Shown here: in pieces, positions 54,545 to 63,091 of the stretch
Position numbering within the stretch: position 1 is the first letter of the stretch
Layout: each line of letters starts with the position of its first letter
NCBI GenBank assembly: GCA_022457155.1
Contig: JAJGOT010000468.1
Location: 564,001 to 628,000 of the forward strand
Length of the DNA stretch: 64,000 bases
Source: Cladopsammia gracilis
Taxonomy: Eukaryota; Cnidaria; Anthozoa; Scleractinia; Dendrophylliidae
Direction of reading: 5' to 3'
Notes under the pieces: generated by a model
Database searches by the model: none
What the model saw: only the letters and a program-made list of their open reading frames with translations
What the model was told of the DNA's origin: nothing
Made by a program: the position numbers and the translations under genes

Positions 54545-54752
54545 GTGGAGATACAGGAGAAAGGAAAACTTAATGTTGATGGAGGAAGGGCACAACAACC
54601 TAGTTATGCTTGCGAATTGGGTGGTGGAGCGGGCGGCATCATTCAGATAATATCATCTGAGGGTAGTATTGCCACTGGAACTTTATCCCTGAAACAAGGA
54701 GATAAATATGGAATTTGCGAAGAGGCTCAGCCTGGATATATTACTGTCTCTA
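54545..54752 (+). CDS. Secreted glycine-rich protein gene, exon 7
   Basis: 208 bp, phase 0 in, phase 1 out; acceptor TTACAAAAAG, donor CTA/GTAAGT. Codes for VEIQEKGKLNVDGGRAQQPS, YACELGGGAGGIIQIISSEG, SIATGTLSLKQGDKYGICEE, AQPGYITVS. The GGGAGGIIQI motif repeats the glycine-rich, beta-prone pattern of the previous exons, and two cysteines may pair. Confidence 0.8.
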
Positions 54753-56229
54753 GTAAGTCATCCCTGGAAAGGGGAGATAATAATTCTGAAAACTTGCAAC
54801 AAAAATGTCAAAAAATGGCTATATTTAATTTAGTGCCAGGTAATGCAATGACCATTTTGTAGTCATACACGCGCAATTCCTACTTGAAGCTTTAACTTTA
54901 GTTTCTAATCTTGCATCCTTAACTGACCAATCACGTTGTTGTTCTGTGACACATAAAGCTTTAATACGAGAGCGTTAATAACGCTTGGTTGTAACTTTCC
55001 TGGTAATGGTTTCCTACTACAGCCTATTTCGAATTATGTTGTTCTCCACCTCTTTATTGTTTTCGTTTCTGTTTTCCAACGCAGTTAGCTTGGGTAGGGT
55101 GCGTGTGTTTGCCATTGCAGATAAAAAGATATACCGATATTTTCCTTCAGAGCCAGGATCCATTTGCAAAACTAACCCACACAACTACACCTCCCCCGAC
55201 CATACATCAAAGATTCCTGCTATCTCCATTATCTATCTTATCTAACTTGTCTCAACCCATCAACTGGAATAAATGTGACTTCACTTCCCCCCTCCCCCCC
55301 AAAAATGATAATAATAAAAAAGAAAAACAGTTATTAACGGCAAAGGCGACCGAGCAAAGGGTTAGGTAGCCACCCCTTTGAGGCTTTGAGGTGCATGTAG
55401 AAACGTCGCATTAACGTAAAACTCCGTGGTAACTTTTACCGCACACCAGCTAAACATCTGGTTATTGCCACTTGGCTATGTTGTATCAACGTTCTTGTAG
55501 AAATCTGACTGCCTTTTCGTAAATCCAAGGTATATATGTATCGTATAATCGTCGTTTAATCTTTTACATTGTGGAAGTATAAAAACATGTTTTTACTTTT
55601 GATTTTGAATGAAGTCAGCCAGCGAATTTTGTTACAGTCAATTCGGATGTTCGTTTCCGCGTCACTTTGCAACGTTGTTACGCAATGTTGATGTTTTGAT
55701 TAGCAGTTTGCTTGGAGAAACTTGCAAGTTCAAATTACAAATTGCTTATACATCGTATAGAGTTTTCAATGAAATGTATCAGGTATTGATTCAGTACATT
55801 GAATACATATACGCCAGTTTTTAAGTGCAAAACCCTGTTACCGACTTAAGGTCACAAACGAACAAATCAGAATCTCCTACAAGTATGTGCAGTTGGCGAC
55901 TTTCGTAAATAGATTCGCAGCAACACTTGCACTTGAAACAAACTTTCAGAAACGCATTCTCTTGTACAGGCGTGTACATTTGAAAGTTAAGGAAAAGGAT
56001 TCACCATTTCTTCTGAAAAATTCTCGAGAATCTCGAGGTTCACAGCGGCCAACACTACAAACCAAGCAAACGTAACCACGCGTCGCTAAAACTGAGCCGA
56101 CGACCCTTTTCGCCCCATTTTGTACATCGGACAATTGTGATAAATCAGAGTTAGCAAGCACTATCGACTGGAAGGATTTAAAGAAAGATCAGTTGAGTAA
56201 GCAGCTACAAAGTCTTAACGACAAGAAGC
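54753..56229. other. Intron 7, no supported gene
   Basis: Contains small ORFs (54985-55369, 55609-55824) without signatures. Nothing else recognised. Confidence 0.45.
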
Positions 56230-56395
56230 CATGCTGGATTTCGGAAGTACTTGTACTTGGTTTAGAACTCTTGTAATACTCTACATATTCCAACACATCT
56301 GGAGTAGCAAATTTCAAGCCTGGTTTTCCTGCAACTGCCGTCCCATTTTGCAGGAATCTATTTACAATATTGTAGGCAGTTTTGTACGAAAAAAA
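56230..56395 (-). pseudogene. Helix-turn-helix fragment of a transposase-like protein
   Basis: Minus-strand frame TAYNIVNRFLQNGTAVAGKP, TPDVLEYVEYYKSSKPSTST, SEIQHGF. The NIV.RFLQNGTA..KPG stretch looks like the second helix-turn-helix of a paired-type DNA-binding domain in Tc1/IS630-like transposases. Truncated on both sides. Confidence 0.4.
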
Positions 56396-56827
56396 GGAAG
56401 AGATTTATATAGCGCACATATCACTTGTTTCACACTTAGGAGAATGAGATCGGACGTCAGCTCATGAAAGACGCAACTTGGGCGAAAGACACAACCTTGA
56501 ACTTTTGTTCTTGGTTTTGATAACTTAAGGGCCAGAGGGCAATTACCTTTTGTCGCTAGAAAAATTGAGGTAATATTGCTAGCCGTCGCAGTGTTGCGAA
56601 AAAATCAACTTGCGTAACAATTTTGCAAATTGTCGCGAAAATGAACATCAGGATTGACTGTAAATATCCTTTGCGCTGCCACGTTTTTGTAACATGCTGA
56701 CACTGATCAAAAGCAAAGCATGATCGAGATAAGATTCCCGTAAATGTTTCTAATCTTTATTTGGTTAGAGAATGCAGTTAATTGCCCACTGATACAGTAT
56801 AATGTCCAATGTCTTTGATATCTACAG

Positions 56828-56938
56828 ATATATCTAACAATTACCGAACATTTCCAACTGAAGGGCCGTACTCTTGGAGCCAAAGTTCTTCTCCGCCGAA
56901 TGTATCACCTTCCTCCACCGTAACAACCACCCAACAAA
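56828..56938 (+). CDS. Secreted glycine-rich protein gene, exon 8
   Basis: 111 bp, phase 1 to phase 1; acceptor ATATCTACAG, donor CAAA/GTAAGT. Codes for ISNNYRTFPTEGPYSWSQSS, SPPNVSPSSTVTTTQQ, a Ser/Thr/Pro-rich stalk suited to O-glycosylation. Further exons would have to lie beyond the window. The gene may end in a membrane anchor, which is a guess. Confidence 0.65.
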
Positions 56939-58029
56939 GTAAGTGTAATCTACAACTAAAAAAAAGTGTCTCGCAGAACATCGCGAAGCTTGCCCGCCAT
57001 TGTTTGAAGGAATCCCCGGTGAGAATAGTGATATATTCTCACCGGGGCTACCAACTAACAATGCCTCAGGATGTAATATTAAGATATGGGATAGGCCAGC
57101 TCTTCGGCTAAAGCTCCCTGGCAACTCACCGGAAGCAGAGTGTGCTAGGAAAAACCAGAGTGGAAGCACCTAAATGTAGACTTTCCTCCCAAAACTCAGA
57201 AATAGGGTAAGCATGAAGCAGACGATCATGAAGATAATGTGTCCTCCTCCCATAACTCAGAAAATCCTCCCTCCTTGTAGGTAGACTTGCCGCAAACTAA
57301 AACCGGCAAAACGGACTTTGAGAAGGTCTATCCTTGTGGTAGCACTGAATTAATGGAAGGGAGCCTTATAATAAGAAAACAGGACAGAAAAATAGTAACT
57401 GCGCTGTAAGCCACATTTGAGTACTAAACGGCTACCACCGCTACAAGGGCACAGGAAGTAAAGAGAACTGTAACTGTAACTGTAAGGCAACAGCCCTAGT
57501 TAGGATAACGTTGTAGAATCTTTTTCCCACCCCTGGACGTCGCAAGTCTGACTGTGAATGTCTGACTACCTCCAAAAACAAAAGAAACAACAAAAAGGTT
57601 TTGGTTCCATAAAGTACCGTGTTAGCGAAGACCGTAACCAATAACATGGAAACTTAATGTAATGGGGCACCGGGGCCGCCGCGCTTTGGGGTAACCCTAC
57701 ATAATACCAGCTAGCAGACAAAACGTAGGCGCTCAGCCTAATTCCGAGCATTGAGGAAAAAACATAAAAAGAAACACCGCTAAGAGATGGGTATAACCCC
57801 AAAGCGAAGCAACCCCGAAATACCCCGTCCAGGGACAGAGCAATGAAGGATATTAGACAATCCCTTCGAGGAAGCTTCGCAAAAAAGGTCACCCACGGAA
57901 ACAGACAGAATACAAACTATAGACGGACACTAAAAGATAACACAGCGTTAGAAAACAGACTAGAATTGAAGTCCACTAAGGTAGGCCTGGAAGAGCTCCC
58001 CAGGCAAACGCGTTGCTGGCGGGAAATTA
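56939..58029. other. Unassigned stretch before the minisatellite
   Basis: A short perfect inverted repeat (CCCCGGTGAGAATA / TATTCTCACCGGGG) near 57015-57047. No gene supported. Confidence 0.45.
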
Positions 58030-59161
58030 CATATAGCAGCGCAAAACACATGCTCTTGTGAAAACTCCAATTAACAGCTAAAACAAAGCAGCCGTGAAAA
58101 AGTTGCGAAAGGCCACGCAAATAAAAAATACCTTGCCAAATTATGTAGTGAAAGGGTCCATTCCACAGCGCAAACATATGTGCTAGTGACAAATTCCATG
58201 ACCAGCGCACAAATCCGTTAGTGAAAATGTCCCTTTAACAGTGTAAACACACTAGTTCGCGAGAGCTCCATAGACCCGCGAGACAAATTTGCTAATGAAA
58301 AAATCCGTTAAACAGCGCAAACATATTCGCTCGTGGACAATCCAATTAGCAAGGAAAGCATATATGTTCGTGGAAATTCGCTTGACCAGCGCAAATAAAT
58401 TTTTCTAGTGAAAAAGTCCGTAAAACGGCGCAGAACATATTCGCCAAGGGAAAACTTGATACAACCGCGTAAACACATTCGCTTGTGAGAAGAGGTCCAT
58501 TTACCAGCGCAAACAATGTTGCCAGAGAAAAAAGTCCATATAACAGCGTAAACAAGAGAAACACATACGCTCGTGAAAACTCCATACGACAGCGGAAACA
58601 CATACGCTTGTAAAATTTTCGTTAAACAGCGCGAACACATTCGCTCATGAAAAGTAGCATATAACAGCGCGAGCGTATTCGCTAGTGCAAATTCCGTTAA
58701 ACATCGTAAACATATTAGCTCATGAAAGACCATCTAACAGCGCAAACATATTCGCTCGTGAAAATTCCATTAAACAGCGTAAACGGATTCGCCGGCCAGT
58801 GAAAATTCCATCTACCAACGCAAACATATTCGCACGTGAAAGTTCCATACACACATACATATAACATATAACAGCGCAAGCATATTCGCTCGGGGAGGTT
58901 CGGTATAACAGCGTAAACATATTCGCTCGTGAAAGTTCCATTAAACATTGTAAACATATTCGCTCGTGATAATTCCATCTAACAGCGCAAACATTCGCAC
59001 GTGAAAGTTCCATGTAACAGCATAAACATACTCGCTCGTGGAAGTTCCGTATAACAGCGTAAACATATTCGCTCGTGAAAATTCCATTAAACAGCGCAAA
59101 CATATTCGCTCGAAAAAATTTTATGATGAAAAGTACCATATAACAGCGCGAACGTATTCGC
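58030..59161. repeat. 37-bp minisatellite, left block
   Basis: About 30 units of AACAGCGTAAACATATTCGC + TCGTGAAAATTCCATCT (37 bp), increasingly degenerate leftward. Because 37 is not a multiple of 3, the complement reads as shifting repeats (MELSRANMFTL.., FTSEYVYAV..) in all frames, which explains the overlapping minus-strand ORFs. It stops at ..ATTCGCTA where the Rep/transposase element begins. Confidence 0.95.
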
Positions 59162-59163
59162 TA

Positions 59164-59426
59164 CAATCTTCGACAAAACTAGTTGAGACTTTTGTACACT
59201 AACGCGTGAAAACCAGACTTACTTCGAAAATCATTAAAAATATCGTGTAAAACAATGCTTAAACCCCCCTCCCCCCATTCAATGTTGTTCATTATTTTTG
59301 TTGGACTGTAGAAAAATTATTTCAACATTTGAACAACATTGTACAGGGGGGGGGGGGAAGAAATGAATGTCATGTGCGTTGAGCTTAAAATGTCGTATTT
59401 TGTCTCAACCCTTTTGTCTGAGATTG
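59164..59426 (+). repeat. Left terminal unit (MITE-like, 263 bp)
   Basis: Begins CAATCTTCGACAAAACTAGT and ends CAACCCTTTTGTCTGAGATTG, which are inverted repeats of each other; TA flanks on both sides (59162-59163 and 59427-59428). Contains CCCCCCTCCCCCC and a G run (59346-59357). It differs from the right unit by a ~21-bp extra segment (CATGTGCGTTGAGC..) and small changes. Confidence 0.92.
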
Positions 59427-59522
59427 TAGAAATGACTTTTACTGATATTTCTAACAAACGCGTGAAGTTGTGATCTCGAAAAGGTATACAGTTTTAGTAG
59501 TGTGTGAGCTGGTGATGTTGAT

Positions 59523-61094
59523 ATGGATTCCATCTGGGAAGATTGCTTGTACGATTTTTTACGTGACCAAGTGCATGTTCCCGAGTTACCATACCAACCA
59601 AAGCAGCGTCATGGACGCCACCATGGGTGGTTATTTATGGTGTTATTCTACATTTGTTTGCGTTTGTATGCACGTATGGATCTTCTAAGAAGCTATTGTA
59701 GTAACGAATCAAGCTCAGAAAGTTCAGAAAACACGACTGTAGAGGAATCTCTGCAACGGAACGAACTTAGAAGTATTTGTCTTGTAACTTACAGTCAAGC
59801 GGATATTGTGAAATTTGGTGCGCGTGAAGATTTTGCGCTCGCTGTGGTACAAGCGTTCTCTCAAGGTAGTGCGAAGGTTGTTCAGTGGTGTTGCAGTAGG
59901 GAACAGCATCGAACTTCAGGTGAACATTACCACATTGCCATAAAGTTAGATCGTAATCAGCGCTGGTTTTCAGCCAAACAATATCTCCTTCGTGAGCGCA
60001 ATATTTCAGTTCATTTCTCGAGTAATCATCACAATTACTACAGTGCTTGGCGTTACGTCACGAAATCAGACAAACATTTTGCGGAAAGTGCGAACCATCC
60101 TAATCTAAAAGAAAAAAAGAGACCTGCCACAAACTCAGCCAGCCGTTCAAGACGCCAAAGAAAGCGTTCAATCAAACCAGCAGCCATCAGTGATACTGAC
60201 AGTGACAACGATGGTCATGAATGCAACGACTCCTCGGGCCGTAGTAAACGAAAAAAGAAACGTTTTTCAGCATATGATGTATCGGAGATTATTGTGGACA
60301 ATGATATTAAAACACTAACTCAGTTACAAGCGTTGGCGTTTCAACAGAAACAAGAGGGCAAAATCAACCTTGAGGAGTTTTTACTAAGCCGCACACCTAG
60401 GTTTGTGGCTGACGTTTTGAAATCGGCATGGGAAATAGAAGGCGCCCAGGATAAATTGAATAGAGCTCAGAAAACCCGTATGGACATCCTGGAAGAAGTG
60501 AAAAATGGAGATTGTGCTGCTCGATGCAACGGGCATTGGCTTAACTGCGCTAAGGAAGTCCTTAGAAACAACAATGTGCCTGTCACTGTGTTTAAACAAG
60601 CTGTCAGTGAACTTCTTGTGAAAGGCCGCGGCAAGTACAGAAACATAATGATAGTTGGTCCTGCGAACTGTGCTAAGACATTTATTCTAAAACCACTCAG
60701 CGACATCTACAACACTTTTTGTAACCCAGCAACTGGAAGCTTTGCTTGGGTGGGCGTGGAGAACGCGGAATGTATATTTTTAAATGATTTTCGTTGGTCT
60801 GCACAGCTGATACCTTGGCATGACCTACTGTTACTGTTGGAAGGTCATTTGGTACATTTACCTGCCCCTAAGACACATTTCGCCAAAGATATAACTTTGA
60901 CAGCTGACACCCCTATCTTCTGCACAGGAAAAAGGCCACTCACATACATTAAGAACGGCGTGGTGGATGAACGCGAGACTGAAATGATGGCTGTTCGTTT
61001 CAGAGTGTTTTATTTCAATTATCAAATCCCGCGGGATAGCCAGCGCGAAGTCCCGGCGTGTGCAAAATGTTTTGCACGGCTCGTGCTGGAGTAA
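59523..61094 (+). CDS. Rep-like protein: HUH endonuclease and SF3 helicase, intact
   Basis: 523 codons, uninterrupted. N-terminal HUH nuclease: motif 1 ICLVTYSQAD (85-94), metal-binding motif 2 GEHYHIAIKL (133-142, HUH = H135-Y-H137), motif 3 WRYVTKSD (176-183) with candidate catalytic Y178 and K181. A basic, low-complexity linker (197-248) contains RSRRQRKRS and RSKRKKKR, possible nuclear localisation signals. The SF3 helicase has Walker A GPANCAKT (379-386, A in place of the usual G), Walker B CIFLND (417-422) and motif C IFCTGK (465-470). Such proteins nick and unwind DNA for rolling-circle replication in CRESS-DNA and parvo-like replicons. It is longer than typical CRESS Reps (about 300-350). 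A hydrophobic stretch lies at 36-50. Family assignment is from motifs. Confidence 0.88.
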   Translation: MDSIWEDCLYDFLRDQVHVPELPYQPKQRHGRHHGWLFMVLFYICLRLYARMDLLRSYCSNESSSESSENTTVEESLQRNELRSICLVTYSQADIVKFGAREDFALAVVQAFSQGSAKVVQWCCSREQHRTSGEHYHIAIKLDRNQRWFSAKQYLLRERNISVHFSSNHHNYYSAWRYVTKSDKHFAESANHPNLKEKKRPATNSASRSRRQRKRSIKPAAISDTDSDNDGHECNDSSGRSKRKKKRFSAYDVSEIIVDNDIKTLTQLQALAFQQKQEGKINLEEFLLSRTPRFVADVLKSAWEIEGAQDKLNRAQKTRMDILEEVKNGDCAARCNGHWLNCAKEVLRNNNVPVTVFKQAVSELLVKGRGKYRNIMIVGPANCAKTFILKPLSDIYNTFCNPATGSFAWVGVENAECIFLNDFRWSAQLIPWHDLLLLLEGHLVHLPAPKTHFAKDITLTADTPIFCTGKRPLTYIKNGVVDERETEMMAVRFRVFYFNYQIPRDSQREVPACAKCFARLVLE

Positions 61095-61167
61095 AGTACT
61101 TGTGATGATTGGAATTTTGTAGAAGCCGATTAACTACAAACTATGAACAGATTCTGTTAAAAAAAAG

Positions 61168-61272
61168 AACGAATAACACCACATTTTAACGAATAACACC
61201 AAACTGCACTAAAACAATAGATCAACCTTCTTATATTTCATAGTCTCCCACTGTTATTCGTTGTTATTCGTT
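61168..61272. promoter_or_regulatory. Iteron-like repeats, two direct and two inverted
   Basis: AACGAATAACACC at 61168-61180 and 61188-61200, and the inverse GTTATTCGTT at 61253-61262 and 61263-61272, with ACATTTTA/TAAAATGT also mirrored. They lie between the 3' ends of the two convergent genes. The arrangement could bind Rep as origin iterons or act as a bidirectional 3' end. No canonical TAGTATTAC nonanucleotide stem-loop was found. Confidence 0.5.
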
Positions 61273-61696
61273 TAAAATGTGTCCATTTCCTTCTGTTAAT
61301 CGTGTAAATATGTAGCAATTGTGTTCTTAAACTTTTTCACGGAAAAAGATAACACAACCATGTATTTCAAAGTATTATAAATAGACATTTATTGTCGTCG
61401 CGTTACGTTATTGTTTAACACTGTGTCACGCGCGAAACATGTTACGTGACGTACCCATGATTAACGTTACATTGCTTTCAACATTTTTCAGTCCGCATTT
61501 TTTTTTCTGTACAATGTAAAATTTTCCTTAGAATGAGTTGATTATTAGTATTTTGTACGTTCACCTTTACTTTTTATAATCGCTTCCATGCGACCACTCA
61601 TTGTGTCAATAATTTTATCAATAATATCTGCAGGGAAGTTGTACATAGTTGTAATTACGCGCGTGGCAAACTGTTCATATGTCTCGTGTGTAATAT

Positions 61697-62674
61697 TTAG
61701 TTTAGTTTTAATGCTTGCTTACGTAGTTCCATTTTTATCAGATTAAAGAAATTTTCCACAGCATTTACGTCAGGCGAACGTGCTGGTATAAACAACTGTT
61801 TTGCCCTTTTCCGACGCAACACTCGGCGGACCAGCCCCGAATTTTGATTTGAGACGTTATCTTGTATGAATAATCTTGAGCCATTCTTGCCCGCCTTTAT
61901 AAACATTGCGTCCAAATTCTCTTCCAGAAACTGCGCAAATGAAGCACCGTCAAGTCCTTCGTGTTCACTGCATTGAATGACTCCCTTTCCATAGGAAATG
62001 GCCACCATTAGTCTTAAGACCCGCCCACCACTACCCTCCTTCGATCCTTTAGCAGTGCACCCTTGCTTCAGGCCCTCGCTTCTTTTACGCCACACTCTTC
62101 CTTTTGGAGCACGCGCTTGATCTGCTGGATTTGTTTTGTAGTAGAAACTAACACCATCAAGAAAAAACGCAACTTTCTCTTTCCAAACATCACCAGAGTA
62201 TTTTTTCTTCATGTCTTTTGCAAAGAGTACGCGCTTGCGCAAATCACGCGCTGACATCAATCCCTTCTTTCGCGCTTGAAGGTAAAAATACCCCTTCCTA
62301 TTCAAAAATCTACGGACAGTTCGGTCGCTGACCTTGTTTTCTGGCACTCCGGCTTGTTTCATTAGTCGTTTCGATGAAAGCTGCCCCTCTTGCTTCCTTA
62401 ACACAGCCAAACTTCGTAGCAATTTGCGTTCATCACGGGGGCATAACTTCCTTGGTCTACCACCAAAACAACATCTTCTTTTTTGTCCCTCAGATAAAAA
62501 TGATTCGTTTCGAATCCTATACAAAGTAGCTCTTGAAACATGGCATTTCTTCACGTTGTCTTCAGTTTTAAAAGCTTTATCGCGAGCTAAAAAGGCAATA
62601 TATGCCCGTCTCTTTGGCTCAATAGCGGCTGAGAATACCATGTTTTTTTCGCACATCTGATCAAAACACTGCAC
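61697..62674 (-). CDS. Tc1/mariner-type DD34E transposase, 3' end frameshifted
   Basis: 325 codons. N-terminal helix-turn-helix DNA-binding region with VSRATLYRIR (47-56), a GGRPRK linker (71-76), a second HTH around SSKRLMKQAGV and VSDRTVRRFLNRKGY, then the DDE catalytic core: D173 in FFLDGVSF, D272 in LFIQDNVSNQNS, E307 in SPDVNAVENFFN. Thirty-four residues separate D272 and E307, i.e. DD34E. CTAAA is tandemly duplicated near 61697-61705. After it the minus strand stays open for about 50 codons in a different frame, so a small insertion has probably removed the normal C-terminal tail. The catalytic triad is upstream of the break. It would recognise the terminal inverted repeats and integrate at TA. 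Confidence 0.88.
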   Translation of the reverse strand: MQCFDQMCEKNMVFSAAIEPKRRAYIAFLARDKAFKTEDNVKKCHVSRATLYRIRNESFLSEGQKRRCCFGGRPRKLCPRDERKLLRSLAVLRKQEGQLSSKRLMKQAGVPENKVSDRTVRRFLNRKGYFYLQARKKGLMSARDLRKRVLFAKDMKKKYSGDVWKEKVAFFLDGVSFYYKTNPADQARAPKGRVWRKRSEGLKQGCTAKGSKEGSGGRVLRLMVAISYGKGVIQCSEHEGLDGASFAQFLEENLDAMFIKAGKNGSRLFIQDNVSNQNSGLVRRVLRRKRAKQLFIPARSPDVNAVENFFNLIKMELRKQALKLN

Positions 62675-62852
62675 TAATTGGCTAAGCGGTTATCTGTGAC
62701 GCGCCAAAAAATGTTATTTATTGTTCTCATTGAGGATTTCATTTAGAACCAAAGACTTCAAATCAGAATACCAGTTGAATGTAATTAACTGCCGGACTAA
62801 TAGTTAAATAAAACAATGTTTCACTGAGATAAAATAAGTTTGGTTGTTTCTA

Positions 62853-63089
62853 CAATCTTGGACAAAACTAGTTGAGACTTTTGTACACTAACGCGTGAAA
62901 ACCAGACTTACTTCGAAAATCATTAAAAATATCGTGTAAAACAATGCTTAAACCCCCCTCCCCCCATTCAATGTTGTTCATTATTTTTGTTGGACTGTAG
63001 AAAAATTATTTCAACATTTGAACAACATTGTACAGGGGGGGATAAGAAATGAATGTCGTATTTTGTCTCAACCCTTTTGTCTAAGATTG
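62853..63089 (+). repeat. Right terminal unit (MITE-like, 237 bp)
   Basis: Begins CAATCTTGGACAAAACTAGT and ends CAACCCTTTTGTCTAAGATTG, flanked by TA at 62851-62852 and 63090-63091. Nearly identical to the left unit from GACTTTTGTACACTAACGCG through AACATTGTACAGGGGGG. Same orientation as the left unit. Confidence 0.92.
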
Positions 63090-63091
63090 TA

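Larger units (their letters stand above)
59164..63089. mobile_element. Composite element: Rep-like (HUH+SF3) gene plus DD34E transposase between direct repeats
   Basis: 3.9 kb inserted at a TA in the minisatellite: left flank ..ATTCGCTA, right flank TAGTGGAAATTCC.., which together rebuild a normal minisatellite unit (ATTCGCTAGTGG, seen intact at 63569). The outer ends are inverted repeats (CAATCTTCGACAAAAC... and ...CTTTTGTCTAAGATTG, 25-26 bp, imperfect). Just inside each outer end lies a complete 240-260 bp unit present in direct orientation. The interior holds a plus-strand Rep-like gene and a convergent minus-strand transposase. No second copy of either gene is in the window. Confidence 0.9.

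Noticed and set aside
61095..61696. Search for a CRESS-type TAGTATTAC nonanucleotide stem-loop
   Set aside because: No such motif in a hairpin loop was found in the gap; only the iteron-like repeats are reported.
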